Program-made: the position numbers and the translations under genes
From: Sphingomonas sp. DG1-23
Lineage (GTDB): Bacteria; Pseudomonadota; Alphaproteobacteria; Sphingomonadales; Sphingomonadaceae
Assembly (NCBI RefSeq): GCF_030730875.1
Contig: NZ_JAVAMA010000013.1
Coordinates: 62,001 to 126,000, forward strand
DNA length: 64,000 nucleotides
Reading direction: 5' to 3'
In this document: positions 1-8,576 of the stretch, piece by piece
How positions within the stretch are numbered: the stretch's first letter is position 1
Layout: the number at the start of each line of letters is the position of its first letter
The notes under the pieces: model-generated
What the model was told of the DNA's origin: nothing
What the model saw: only the letters and a program-made list of their open reading frames with translations
Database searches by the model: none

Positions 1-760
1 AATAGCCCTTGGTCGCGGCCCAATAGTCCTCGGCCGCCTTCACCTCGAACCCGTCATTCCTGGTGTAGCTGTTGAGGACATATTCCTGGACGATCGGCGT
101 CAGCGCGCCGCTCACTTCGCCCATCTTGAGATTGTCCTGCCAGTGGATCCAGCCGGCGGGGGACAAGGCATGGCGGTTGATCCCGAGATAGCGGTCATAG
201 ACCGGCCCGCGGATCGCGTCGCGACGGGCGAGCGGGCGCCAGCTCTGCCCCGACTGCCAGCGGCGCACCCCGCCGACGCTTTCCCATTTGCCCCAGCCGC
301 CGTAGCGCGGGCTGTCGTCGACCTGATAGACGGTCTGCGACCAGACGCCCTTGCGCGCCTCGGGCGAGAGCGCGGTCCAGCGCCACGCATCCGGCCCGGC
401 ATAGGTCAACACGCGAGCGGGCTCATATTCCCAATCCTGCCGCCAATGCTTGATCACCATCGGCTTGCCGCCGGCATCGACGACGAGCAGATGCTGGAGC
501 CGGATCACCCGGCCATTGTCCTCGATCACCCGCACCGCCTCGAACCCGCCCGAGACCTTGGACGGAATCGGGGTGTAGTCGGCGCGCCACGGGGTCGCCT
601 CCTGCATGTCGAACTTGACCTTGTAATTGCCCGCCATGCCGAGGATGTCGGCGCGATCGGCCTCGAACGATCCGGCCGGGGCGGCCAGGGGCACGGCTTG
701 CGCGAAGGCCGGAAGCGGCGCGAGCACTGCCAGCGCGGCGGCGAAGCAAAGGCGTTTCAT
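1..760 (-). CDS. DUF6607 family secreted protein (3' end outside window)
   Basis: About 253 codons are visible; the gene runs off the left edge. It begins MKRLCFAAALAVLAPLPAFA, a clear signal peptide, so the product is exported. The mature part is rich in Trp and Tyr (for example IKHWRQDWEYEP and YQVDDSPRYGGWGKWESV), the pattern I associate with DUF6607, a family of unknown function. It starts 11 bases after the stop of the TonB-dependent receptor gene on the same strand, so the two are probably one operon. In this family a place next to heme or iron receptors is common as far as I recall; a role in heme or iron acquisition is inference only. Confidence 0.75.
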   Translation of the reverse strand, partial: MKRLCFAAALAVLAPLPAFAQAVPLAAPAGSFEADRADILGMAGNYKVKFDMQEATPWRADYTPIPSKVSGGFEAVRVIEDNGRVIRLQHLLVVDAGGKPMVIKHWRQDWEYEPARVLTYAGPDAWRWTALSPEARKGVWSQTVYQVDDSPRYGGWGKWESVGGVRRWQSGQSWRPLARRDAIRGPVYDRYLGINRHALSPAGWIHWQDNLKMGEVSGALTPIVQEYVLNSYTRNDGFEVKAAEDYWAATKGY

Positions 761-771
761 CGTCATTCCCC

Positions 772-2991
772 TCAGAAACGGACGCTCAGCGAGACGCTGC
801 CATTGCGGCCCGGCTGGCTATAGGCATCCTTGATCGGCGAACTGTTGGCGAGGCCGCGGATATCGGCCCATTGCCAATATTTGCGGTCGGTCAGGTTGAA
901 GACGCCCGCGCGCAGCGTCACGTCGGGCAGCACCCGCCAATATGCCGTGACGTCGAAGACCAGATAGTCGCCGCCGCGGAAGCAATTGGGCAGCGGCGCC
1001 GGAATCGTGGCGGTCGGCAGCGGATAGCAGGACGATCCCTGCGTCTCCTTATTCTTCTTTTGCCCGCCATAAGTGGCGGCCAGCCGCCCGCCAAAGGCGC
1101 GGCCCGGAGCGTCATAGCCGAGCCCCAGCACGGCGCGGAACGAATCGATCGACTGGAGCGGAGACCTGGCGCCGGTTCCCGACACCGCCGAGCCATCGGC
1201 ATAAGCGAGCGCCAGCGTCGCGCTGACGCCGGGTGTCGGGCGCACTTCGCCGCGCGCCTCGAACCCGCTCACTTCGGCGCCGGTCAAATTCACCCATTGA
1301 TAGATCCACGGATTGCCGGGTGTCGGGAAGGGAAGGCCGGTGGTTTCGACCTGCTCGATGAAATCCTGATATTCCGAATGGAAACCGGTCAGGTCGAGCG
1401 AGGCCCATTTGCCGGCGAAGCGCAGCCCGCCTTCGATGCTGCGGCTGGTCTCGGGGCGCAGATCGGGGTTGGGGATGCTGATATAGCCGACCGGCGGATT
1501 CTCGAAGAAATTGTTCACCTGGGAGGGCGAGGGCGCCTTGAAGCCCTCGGCATAATTGGCGAACAGCCGGAACGCCTCGCCGAGCCGCAGCACCGCGCCG
1601 AGCTTGGGCGAGACACGCGATCCGTCCTGCGCGGCGCCATGGAAGGTCGGCAGCAGCGGGTCGTTCTCGGGCTCGAGATCATAGGCGTCGAAGCGCAGCG
1701 CCGGGTAGAGCGTGAGCGGCCCGAGCGCGACTTCGCCCGACACGAACAGGCCCGCCAACATGAAATCGGTCTCGGGAAAGGCGCGGGTGGGAAAGGTCTC
1801 GCCTGCGGGCGGAACCACGCCGTCGCGCAGCCCCTTTTGACGGGTGAAGCTGATGTCGCCGCCGGCGACCAGCCGCACCCCGCCCACGCCGCCGCGGATT
1901 TCGGCGGCCGCGCCGTAGACGCGATTCTCGAAGGTGTTGAGCCGTTCGCGGTCGGCCGCGGGGGTGCGGTCCTCGTCGGTGAACTGGCGATCCTCGGAAT
2001 CCTGCCAATAGGCGGCGACATGGGCATAATCGATCGCGCCATCGCCCTGCCACGTCCAGTCGCCCGAGAACCGCTTGCGCTTGCCGGTGTCGCGGCCGCG
2101 GAGCAATTCGACCGAGGGGGTCAGCCCGCTCAGCACGTCGCTGGTCAGGAGCGTGTCGAGATATTCGCCGGTCAGGCGGAATTTATGACTGCCGAGCGCA
2201 TAGACGATCCGGCCGAGCAGGGCGTTCGAGCGGCCGTCCTGCGGATTGGGCTCGGTGCGCAGTCCGCCGGTGCCGCCGACGGTTCCCTTGTTGTCGAGTT
2301 CGGACCAGTCGCGACGGGTGTACGCGAGCATCGCCGACAGGTCGCCGCTGCGGCCGGCGAGGATCGCGGTCTCGCTGAACTCGTTGTCGGCCGAACTCCA
2401 CGCGGCGCGCGCCAGCCCGCCGATCGCCTTGCCGCCCGGCAGGAAGTCGATCGGATCGCTGGTGACGAAGCTCACTGCGCCCGCCAGACCATCGCTGCCA
2501 TACAGCGCCGAGGCGGGGCCGCGCAGGATCTCGACCGATTTGACCAGCCCGAGATCGACATAGTCGCCGCGCCCCGCCGCCTGCGCGCCGAAGGCGAAGC
2601 CGTCGGGCATGCGCACGCCGTCGACCTGCATCAGCACGCGATTGCCGCCAATACCACGGATGACGAAGCCTTCATTGCCGGCGCGCCCGGTGGCGCCGAG
2701 CGCGGCGCCGAAGCGCGCCGGGCCGCGCGGCACGGTGATGCCGGGTTCGAAGCGAACCAGATCCTTGATGTCGGTCGCCAGCTCGTCGGCGATGCGGCGT
2801 TCGTCGATCACGGTGACGGTCGCCGGCGCGTCGACGGTGGCGAGCGGCTGGCGCGTCGCGGTGACGGTGATCGGGCGCGGATCGACCACTTCCTCGCCCT
2901 GCGCCGACCCGCCTTGCGTCCCGTCTTGGGCGAACGCCGGCGCCGCCATGGCGCACGCCAGAACGCTGATCCCCGTTGCCCACCGCTTCAT
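772..2991 (-). CDS. TonB-dependent receptor, heme/hemoglobin type
   Basis: A 739-residue outer-membrane receptor that would import a ligand with TonB energy. The chosen start gives the signal peptide MKRWATGISVLACAMAAPAFA and has AGGGCGG just upstream; a longer reading frame exists but would bury the signal. After cleavage comes a TonB-box-like stretch (PRPITVTATRQ), then a plug domain with ASALYGSDGLAGAVSF, then a long beta-barrel ending in the usual aromatic residue (SLSVRF). The C-terminal block NLTDRKYWQWADIRG matches heme/hemoglobin receptors. The heme-receptor FRAP and NPDL boxes are present as FKAP and NPDLRPETS, but I see no histidine between them, where HemR-type receptors keep a heme ligand. 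Substrate is therefore uncertain. A Fur-like palindrome lies just upstream. Confidence 0.88.
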   Translation of the reverse strand: MKRWATGISVLACAMAAPAFAQDGTQGGSAQGEEVVDPRPITVTATRQPLATVDAPATVTVIDERRIADELATDIKDLVRFEPGITVPRGPARFGAALGATGRAGNEGFVIRGIGGNRVLMQVDGVRMPDGFAFGAQAAGRGDYVDLGLVKSVEILRGPASALYGSDGLAGAVSFVTSDPIDFLPGGKAIGGLARAAWSSADNEFSETAILAGRSGDLSAMLAYTRRDWSELDNKGTVGGTGGLRTEPNPQDGRSNALLGRIVYALGSHKFRLTGEYLDTLLTSDVLSGLTPSVELLRGRDTGKRKRFSGDWTWQGDGAIDYAHVAAYWQDSEDRQFTDEDRTPAADRERLNTFENRVYGAAAEIRGGVGGVRLVAGGDISFTRQKGLRDGVVPPAGETFPTRAFPETDFMLAGLFVSGEVALGPLTLYPALRFDAYDLEPENDPLLPTFHGAAQDGSRVSPKLGAVLRLGEAFRLFANYAEGFKAPSPSQVNNFFENPPVGYISIPNPDLRPETSRSIEGGLRFAGKWASLDLTGFHSEYQDFIEQVETTGLPFPTPGNPWIYQWVNLTGAEVSGFEARGEVRPTPGVSATLALAYADGSAVSGTGARSPLQSIDSFRAVLGLGYDAPGRAFGGRLAATYGGQKKNKETQGSSCYPLPTATIPAPLPNCFRGGDYLVFDVTAYWRVLPDVTLRAGVFNLTDRKYWQWADIRGLANSSPIKDAYSQPGRNGSVSLSVRF

Positions 2992-3008
2992 TTCCGCCCT
3001 TTCGCTAC

Positions 3009-3023
3009 TGCGACTGACTCGCA
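3009..3023 (-). promoter_or_regulatory. Fur-box-like palindrome upstream of TonB receptor
   Basis: On the gene strand the sequence is TGCGAGTCAGTCGCA, flanked by AA and GT. It is a 7-1-7 inverted repeat with one mismatched pair and lies 18 bases before the receptor ATG, where a repressor could block transcription. It resembles the AATGCGAATCATTCGCATT type of Fur box seen in many proteobacteria. Binding by Fur is inferred from the palindrome and from the iron/heme-type gene behind it. Confidence 0.5.
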
Positions 3024-3144
3024 TTATCTGCGGGGTAGGAAGGTTGCCGTTCGGGGTCAACCCCGTAACGAGCGTAGATCGCGGTCCGGGGCGCAGCCGA
3101 TTTTCATGTGACGCCAGAGCAACAGCGCGTTACAGCGGCCGATC

Positions 3145-4167
3145 ATGAAGAGGCCCAAGCTTTCCATCGTCGTCCCCTGCTACAATGAAGAGGCGTGCCT
3201 CGAGATGCTGCACGGCCGCATTTCGGCAGCGGCGCAGGCCAGTGTCGGGCAGGATTACGAGATCGTCCTGATCAATGACGGCTCGCGCGACGCGAGCTGG
3301 AAAGTGATGCAGCGGCTGTCGGAAGGCGATCCGCACCTCGTGGCGATCAATCTCTCGCGCAACCATGGTCATCAGCTCGCGCTCACTGCGGGGCTCGATC
3401 TGTGCGCCGGCGAGGAGATATTGATCATCGACGCCGATCTGCAGGACCCGCCCGAATTGCTGACCGACATGCGCGCGGCGATGAAGAGCCAAGGTGCCGA
3501 CGTCGTCTATGCGGTGCGCCGCAAACGCGACGGCGAGACGATCTTCAAGAAGATCACCGCGGCCTTCTTCTATCGGATGCTCGATCGGATCACCGACACG
3601 CCGATCCCGCTCGACACCGGCGATTTCCGGCTGATGACCCGGCGCGCGCTCGATGCGTTCCTCTCGCTTCCCGAACAGGCGCGCTTCATCCGCGGGATGG
3701 TCGCATGGATCGGATTCAAGCAGGTGCCCTTCCCCTATGACCGGCACGAGCGCCACGCCGGCGAGAGCAAATATCCGCTCGCCAAGATGATCCGCTTCGC
3801 GCTGGACGCGATCACCGGCTTCTCGACCGCGCCGCTGCGCTTCGCCAGCCATGTCGGGCTGCTGCTCACCGGCGCCTCGGCCTTGCTCGTGCTCTACATT
3901 CTGGTCGGCTGGCTGTTCGGCGCGGCGATCCCCGGCTGGACCTCGCTGATGCTCGTCGTCGTCGTGCTCGGCGCGGTGCAGATGTTCGTGCTCGGGATGA
4001 TCGGCGAATATCTCGGCCGGCTCTATGTCGAGTCGAAGCGGCGGCCGCTCTATCTGGTTGCCGACGTCGCCGGACCGGTGCGCGGGCATGCGTCGCTGGG
4101 GTATCGCTTCGAGGATTCGGGCGAAGTCAGTGTTTCGCCGCAGACCGTGCGGAGCGAGGCGGAGTAA
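3145..4167 (+). CDS. GtrB-like polyprenyl-phosphate glycosyltransferase (GT2)
   Basis: A 340-residue family-2 glycosyltransferase. The N-terminus SIVVPCYNEE and the DADLQDPPE motif near residue 96 mark the GT-A nucleotide-sugar binding site. Two hydrophobic helices near residues 235-258 and 268-292 anchor it in the inner membrane, the standard DPM1/GtrB plan. Such enzymes move a sugar from a nucleotide donor to undecaprenyl phosphate on the cytoplasmic side. A GtrA flippase-like gene and a large GT-C-like gene lie within 2.4 kb, which supports a Gtr-type pathway. The sugar cannot be told from sequence. It converges on the methyltransferase gene across a palindromic repeat. Confidence 0.85.
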   Translation: MKRPKLSIVVPCYNEEACLEMLHGRISAAAQASVGQDYEIVLINDGSRDASWKVMQRLSEGDPHLVAINLSRNHGHQLALTAGLDLCAGEEILIIDADLQDPPELLTDMRAAMKSQGADVVYAVRRKRDGETIFKKITAAFFYRMLDRITDTPIPLDTGDFRLMTRRALDAFLSLPEQARFIRGMVAWIGFKQVPFPYDRHERHAGESKYPLAKMIRFALDAITGFSTAPLRFASHVGLLLTGASALLVLYILVGWLFGAAIPGWTSLMLVVVVLGAVQMFVLGMIGEYLGRLYVESKRRPLYLVADVAGPVRGHASLGYRFEDSGEVSVSPQTVRSEAE

Positions 4168-4169
4168 TT

Positions 4170-4271
4170 CCCCTTCCGCTTGCGGGAGGGGTTAAGGGAG
4201 GGGCTGGCCTCTTCACGATACTTCGTAATATTGGCACGTCCTTCCCCGACCCCTCCCGCAAGCGGAAGGGG
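4170..4271. repeat. Palindromic repeat between convergent genes
   Basis: Perfect 22-base terminal inverted repeats, CCCCTTCCGCTTGCGGGAGG plus GG on the left and its complement on the right, enclose about 58 bases. The element begins 3 bases after the gtrB-like stop and ends 22 bases before the methyltransferase stop on the other strand. It could fold into a strong stem in either transcript and serve as a bidirectional terminator; no U-run follows, so that is inference. Confidence 0.75.
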
Positions 4272-4293
4272 AGCGCGTGGGGCACGTTTCGCG

Positions 4294-5022
4294 TTACTTC
4301 TTCGAAGCCAGCGCGATCAGCGACAGTCCGGGCGGCAGCGGCATCCGCCCGACCATATGCCGCTCGAGCCGGAAAATGCCTTCGAACAAGGTGTTGAGCG
4401 GCCTGGGCGGCGGCGAATCGTCGCTGTCGTCCTTGCCCATCAATTTGCCGGCGAAGCGCGCCGCGACCGCGACCGGGAAGAGCAGCGAGTTGAAATAGCC
4501 GAGCTTGCGACCCTGCAGTCCCGATTTCGCGAGCAAGGCGGCGAACCCCGATTTCGAATAGCGGCGCTTGTGGTGATTCACCACGTCGTGCGCGCTCCAC
4601 ATCCATTGGTGTGCCGGAACCGTGATAAGGATCTTGCCGCCCGGCTTGAGCGCCGCAGCGATCGCCTTCAATGCCGCGACATCGTCTTCGACATGCTCGA
4701 TCACGTCGAGCACCGCGACCAGATCATAGCTGCCCGGAGCGACGCCGTGGAGCTCGGGAAGCGGCGCGGTGCCGACCGGCTTGCCGAGACGCTCGCTGGC
4801 CTTGGCGCCGGCGGTCTCGTCGATCTCGATCGCATCGATCTCGCCGAACCGCGCGAGCATCGGCAGATTGTGCCCGGTGCCGCAGCCGATCTCGAGGATC
4901 CGCGCATCTTTCGGCAGATCGCCCCAGCGCGTCAGATAATCGGCGAGGATGTCGCGGCGCGCGCGGTACCACCAATGGGTGGTGTCGTGCGCGGCCATGC
5001 GTTCGTAGACGATGCGGTCCAT
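4294..5022 (-). CDS. Class I SAM-dependent methyltransferase
   Basis: A 242-residue protein with a class I Rossmann methyltransferase core: motif I ILEIGCGTGHNLPM near residue 42, an acidic IDAIEIDE after strand 2, and YDLVAVLDVIEHVEDD for motif IV. The VIEHVEDD form is typical of UbiE/COQ5-like and glycan- or lipid-linked methyltransferases. It begins one base after the gtrA-like stop (TAA-C-ATG) and so is translationally coupled to it. The neighbours suggest a polyprenyl-linked sugar or surface glycan as substrate; that part is inference. The C-terminus has a hydrophobic, proline-rich stretch that may touch the membrane. Confidence 0.8.
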   Translation of the reverse strand: MDRIVYERMAAHDTTHWWYRARRDILADYLTRWGDLPKDARILEIGCGTGHNLPMLARFGEIDAIEIDETAGAKASERLGKPVGTAPLPELHGVAPGSYDLVAVLDVIEHVEDDVAALKAIAAALKPGGKILITVPAHQWMWSAHDVVNHHKRRYSKSGFAALLAKSGLQGRKLGYFNSLLFPVAVAARFAGKLMGKDDSDDSPPPRPLNTLFEGIFRLERHMVGRMPLPPGLSLIALASKK

Positions 5023-5023
5023 G

Positions 5024-5425
5024 TTACCCGAATACCCAGATGCGATTGAGCGCGAAAGTGATCAGCGGCGTGACGAACAGGATCGGGATCAGCGGCCACC
5101 ACCACGGTCCGGCGAGCACCGCATCGTCGGTCAGCAGCCAGACGAAGAAGGTGTTGAGTCCATAGCTCACCAGCGAGACGAGGAAGAAGCGCCAGCTCGT
5201 CTGCGCCGCCTCGGCATTATGGCCGCGGAAGCTCCATTTGCTGTGGAGCAGATAGCCCGACAGCATCGCGACCAGATAGCCGCAGATATTGGCGACCTGC
5301 TCCGAGGTGATCTTGAACGCGGCGAGCGGCGAATAGACGAGCGTGTAGAGCGCGGTGGTGATTCCGCCGGCGATGCCGAAACGGATCAGCTGGCCGAGCA
5401 CGCCGCTGGCCATCAGAGATTCCAT
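5024..5425 (-). CDS. GtrA-family membrane protein (putative sugar flippase)
   Basis: A 133-residue protein with four predicted membrane helices. Family hallmarks include LIRFGIAGGITTALYTLVY at the N-terminus, a central LSGYLLHSKWSF and the C-terminal ITFALNRIWVF. GtrA proteins are thought to flip undecaprenyl-phosphate-linked sugars across the inner membrane. I chose the ATG before ESLMASG; an ATG four codons later or an upstream GTG are alternatives, and no site has a strong ribosome-binding sequence. It is the first gene of a two-gene unit with the methyltransferase and is divergent from the GT-C-like gene. Confidence 0.85.
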   Translation of the reverse strand: MESLMASGVLGQLIRFGIAGGITTALYTLVYSPLAAFKITSEQVANICGYLVAMLSGYLLHSKWSFRGHNAEAAQTSWRFFLVSLVSYGLNTFFVWLLTDDAVLAGPWWWPLIPILFVTPLITFALNRIWVFG

Positions 5426-5510
5426 TCGATGCAGGAATGCGGTCACTAGTCTAGCTTGCCCTCGCGCAGGGCGCCGCCCTAATGCGGAGCGCGGAGCGAG
5501 GGAAGTCATT

Positions 5511-7361
5511 TTGAAGCTGAGCGGATTAAGCGGGTTACGCCCGAAGGAAGAGCTCGACCGGCGTTGGCTGGCGGGGATGCTGATCTTCTGGCTGGGCGTG
5601 GTCGCCTGGTATCTGTGGCAGCGCCAGGGCAATATCCACTGGCTCGCGCTCGGCGACACCGACGACAATATGCGGCTGATGCAGGTCCGCGCCTTGCTCG
5701 CCGGGCAGGGCTGGTACGATCTGCGCCAATATCGGCTCGATCCGGCGATGGGCGGGTTCGACATCCACTGGTCGCGCATCATCGATTTGCCGATCGCCGG
5801 GCTGATCCTGGCGCTCAAGCCGTTCCTCGGCACCGCGGCTGCAGAGAAATGGGCGTGCGGACTGGCGCCGTTGCTGCCGCTGGCGGTGACGATGACCGGG
5901 CTCAGCCTCACTGTCCGCCGGCTGGTCGCGCCGCAGGCCTGGGCGCTGGCGCTGATCATCCTGATGGGCTGCACCTCGACCATGCTGATGTATGCGCCGC
6001 TGCGCGTCGATCATCATGGCTGGCAGCTCGCCTGTCTCGCGCTGACCGTCGCGGGCCTCGCCGACACGCGGCGCGCGCGCGGCGGCGCGACCGTCGGGCT
6101 GTCGAGCGCGCTGTCGCTCACCATCGGGCTCGAGATGCTGCCTTATTGCGCGATGGCGGGGGCGATCATCGCGCTGCGCTGGGTATGGGATGCGGGCGAT
6201 GCCCGGCGGATGCAGGTCTATGGCCTCAGCCTCGCGGGCGGTTCGGCGCTCGGCTTCGCGCTGTTCGCGTCGAACGCCAATCAGGCGCTGCGCTGCGACG
6301 CGCTGACGCCGGTGTGGCTGACCGTGATGGTCGCGGCGGGGACCTTGCTGTTCGCATTGTCGCTGCCGAGCCTCGGAAACCGCTGGATCCGTCTTGCGCT
6401 GGCCGCGGCGGCAGGCGGCGCGATCGTCGCGGGGTTCGTTTTGCTCTTCCCGCAATGTCTCGGCCGCCCCGAAATGGTCTCGGACGAACTGGCGCGGACC
6501 TGGCTCAACAATGTCCGCGAGGCGCGGCCGATCTACCGCCACCCGTTCAAGACCGGCTTCCCGATCGCCGCTCTGCCGGTGATCGGCATCCTCGGCGCCT
6601 TGGTCGCGACATGGCGGGCGCGGCGCAGCGAAGCGGCGGTGGCGTGGGCGGCGATCGCCCTGTTCACTGCGTTCGCCGCGGCGATGCTGCTCTGGCAGAT
6701 CCGCGCCGGACCCGCCGCGCAGATGCTCAGCGTGCCGGGCGCGACCGCGCTGGCATGGCTGGTGGTGCCGTGGTTCCTGAGCCGCTCGTCGATGCTGGTC
6801 CGCGTGTTCGGATCGGCGATCGCGTTCCTGATCGTCTCGGGGCTGTTCGCGGGTCTCGTCTTGCCCTGGCTGCCGGCGGACAAGGGCAAGCCGGGCAAGA
6901 CCGGCCCCGACAAGGTCGCGCAAGCCAATGCCGCCTGCGCGCGGGTAACGTCGCTGCGGCCGCTCGACGCGATCCCCAGGGCGATCCTGTTCAGCCATGT
7001 CGACATGGGGCCGCGGCTGATCACGATCACCCATCACGACGGAATTGCCGGCCCCTATCATCGCAACGGCGACGCGATCCTCGCGGTGCACCATGCCTTT
7101 ACCGGCCCGGCGAGCGGCTTTCGGCCGATCGCGGCGCGGCACAAGGCGCGCTATCTGCTGATCTGCCCGAACATGGCCGAGACGACGGTCTATCGCTCGC
7201 GCAGCCCGAACGGCTTCTATGGGCAGCTGCATCGCGGCGAGGTGCCCAACTGGCTCGAGCCGGTCGCGCTGCCGGCAAAGTCGCCGTTCCGGCTGTGGCG
7301 GATCCGCTACGACCTGCCCGACGTACCGGTCAGTGCCCCGAAAGCGCCGCCCCGGCGCTGA
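5511..7361 (+). CDS. Large polytopic membrane protein, GT-C glycosyltransferase-like
   Basis: About 616 residues with roughly ten or more membrane helices. After the first helix comes a loop with LALGDTDDNMRLMQVRALL and later GGFDIHWSRIIDLP, like the acidic first periplasmic loop of GT-C/STT3-type transferases. A hydrophilic C-terminal domain of about 130 residues follows the last helix. The TTG start is chosen because GAGGGAAG sits 5 bases upstream and it keeps the basic residues before helix 1; an ATG 22 codons later is possible. Homologues are often misnamed AcrB-family; nothing here looks like an RND pump. Next to gtrA- and gtrB-like genes it may be the sugar-adding enzyme. The last 32 bases overlap marC convergently. 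Confidence 0.65.
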   Translation: MKLSGLSGLRPKEELDRRWLAGMLIFWLGVVAWYLWQRQGNIHWLALGDTDDNMRLMQVRALLAGQGWYDLRQYRLDPAMGGFDIHWSRIIDLPIAGLILALKPFLGTAAAEKWACGLAPLLPLAVTMTGLSLTVRRLVAPQAWALALIILMGCTSTMLMYAPLRVDHHGWQLACLALTVAGLADTRRARGGATVGLSSALSLTIGLEMLPYCAMAGAIIALRWVWDAGDARRMQVYGLSLAGGSALGFALFASNANQALRCDALTPVWLTVMVAAGTLLFALSLPSLGNRWIRLALAAAAGGAIVAGFVLLFPQCLGRPEMVSDELARTWLNNVREARPIYRHPFKTGFPIAALPVIGILGALVATWRARRSEAAVAWAAIALFTAFAAAMLLWQIRAGPAAQMLSVPGATALAWLVVPWFLSRSSMLVRVFGSAIAFLIVSGLFAGLVLPWLPADKGKPGKTGPDKVAQANAACARVTSLRPLDAIPRAILFSHVDMGPRLITITHHDGIAGPYHRNGDAILAVHHAFTGPASGFRPIAARHKARYLLICPNMAETTVYRSRSPNGFYGQLHRGEVPNWLEPVALPAKSPFRLWRIRYDLPDVPVSAPKAPPRR

Positions 7362-7971
7362 AACTCGCGCGGATCCCGTCGATGACGAATTGCGCGGCGA
7401 GCGCGGCGAGGAGGACGCCGAGCAGCCGCGACACCACCGCCTCGATCTTGGCGCCGACGACGCGCATGATCGGGCCGGCGATCAGCAAGGCGAGCAAGGT
7501 CAGCGCGAGGATCGACGCCATCGCCGCGAGCACCACCGCCGAGCTGGCGAGCCCGTTCGACTGCGACATCAACAGCATCACCGAGGCGATCGACCCCGGC
7601 CCGGCGATCATCGGCATCGCCATCGGGAAGATCGAGATGTCGGCGATCTCGTCGGCCTTGATCTTCTCGGCGCGGTCCTCGCGACGTTCGGTGCGCTTCT
7701 CGAACACCATTTCGAGCGCGATCAGGAACAGCATGATCCCGCCGGCGATGCGGAAGGCATTGAGGCTGATGCCGAGCGCGCGCAGCAACGCCTCGCCGAA
7801 CAGAGCGAAGCCGAACAGGATCGCCGAGGCGACGAGCACCGCGCGCACCGCCATGGCACGGCGGTGCGCCGCGCTCGCGCCGGTAGTGAGCCCGGCAAAG
7901 ATCGGCGCGCAGCCCGGCGGATCGATCACCACGAAAAAGGTGATGAAGGCGGAGATGTAGAGCTCGATCAT
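7330..7971 (-). CDS. MarC/NAAT family integral membrane protein
   Basis: A 213-residue protein with six hydrophobic segments. FVVIDPPGCAPIFAGLT near the N-terminus and FPMAMPMIAGPGSIASVM in the middle are the two conserved re-entrant motifs of the MarC (UPF0056) family, whose transport substrate is not settled. The start codon overlaps the stop of the upstream SnoaL-like gene in an ATGA arrangement, so the two are coupled. The 3' end overlaps the convergent GT-C-like gene by 32 bases. Confidence 0.9.
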   Translation of the reverse strand: MIELYISAFITFFVVIDPPGCAPIFAGLTTGASAAHRRAMAVRAVLVASAILFGFALFGEALLRALGISLNAFRIAGGIMLFLIALEMVFEKRTERREDRAEKIKADEIADISIFPMAMPMIAGPGSIASVMLLMSQSNGLASSAVVLAAMASILALTLLALLIAGPIMRVVGAKIEAVVSRLLGVLLAALAAQFVIDGIRASFSAGAALSGH

Positions 7972-8576
7972 TTGGGGGCCGCGACTTCGTCGGAGACGAC
8001 CCGGACGAAATCGCGGCCATCCCAGGTCGATGCGCTGAAGGTTCGCGCGCCGGCAGAGGTGACTTTCCAGCCCCAGCTGAGCGAGCCGTCGGGCGATTGA
8101 TCGCCTCCGGTTTTGACGCCAGGCTCCGGGAAGGCCGGGGTGGAGGACATCAGCATCTGCTCGCACGACGCCCTGGTGCGCCGCGGCTCGGACGGCCGGG
8201 GCCGCGGCTTGTCGAGCGTGTCGCCCGCGTCAACCAACCATTTCCAGCCGCCATCGGTCTGCTTTTGCCAGACGGTGGTGAAATAGCCGACCGACCCGTC
8301 GGGCCGGTTCCAGCCGCCGGTGCTGACCGCTGCCTTGCCGTCGCACGATTCGTAGATCTCCGTCGGCCACCATTCCACCGACCGCGGCGGATCCTTGCGG
8401 TCCTTCAACCACTCCTGCGCCTTGACCGGCTCGGGCACGAACATCGTGGCGGTGTCGGCTGCGAATGCGCGAAACGCGGTCCATTGCCCCTTTTCCTGCG
8501 CCATGGCGTTGAAGGCGCGTTCGGCGTCCATCGCGGTCTGCGGCGCGGCGGCTTGCAGGAGGAGCAGGGCCAGCAT
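7968..8576 (-). CDS. Hypothetical protein, SnoaL/DUF4440-like
   Basis: A 202-residue protein starting [13 protein letters not shown], a short hydrophobic leader that may be a signal peptide. The body (AERAFNAMAQEKGQW, then VGYFTTVWQKQTDGGWKWLV) resembles the NTF2/SnoaL fold found in small binding proteins and isomerases, with a C-terminal extension of about 60 residues. No catalytic residues can be named. It begins inside the stop codon of folD (TGATG) and its own stop overlaps the marC start (ATGA), so folD, this gene and marC are probably read as one unit. Confidence 0.7.
   Translation of the reverse strand: MLALLLLQAAAPQTAMDAERAFNAMAQEKGQWTAFRAFAADTATMFVPEPVKAQEWLKDRKDPPRSVEWWPTEIYESCDGKAAVSTGGWNRPDGSVGYFTTVWQKQTDGGWKWLVDAGDTLDKPRPRPSEPRRTRASCEQMLMSSTPAFPEPGVKTGGDQSPDGSLSWGWKVTSAGARTFSASTWDGRDFVRVVSDEVAAPK

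Noticed and set aside
3145-7361. gtr-like genes as part of a prophage
   Set aside because: No integrase, attachment repeat or phage structural genes lie nearby, and composition is unchanged.
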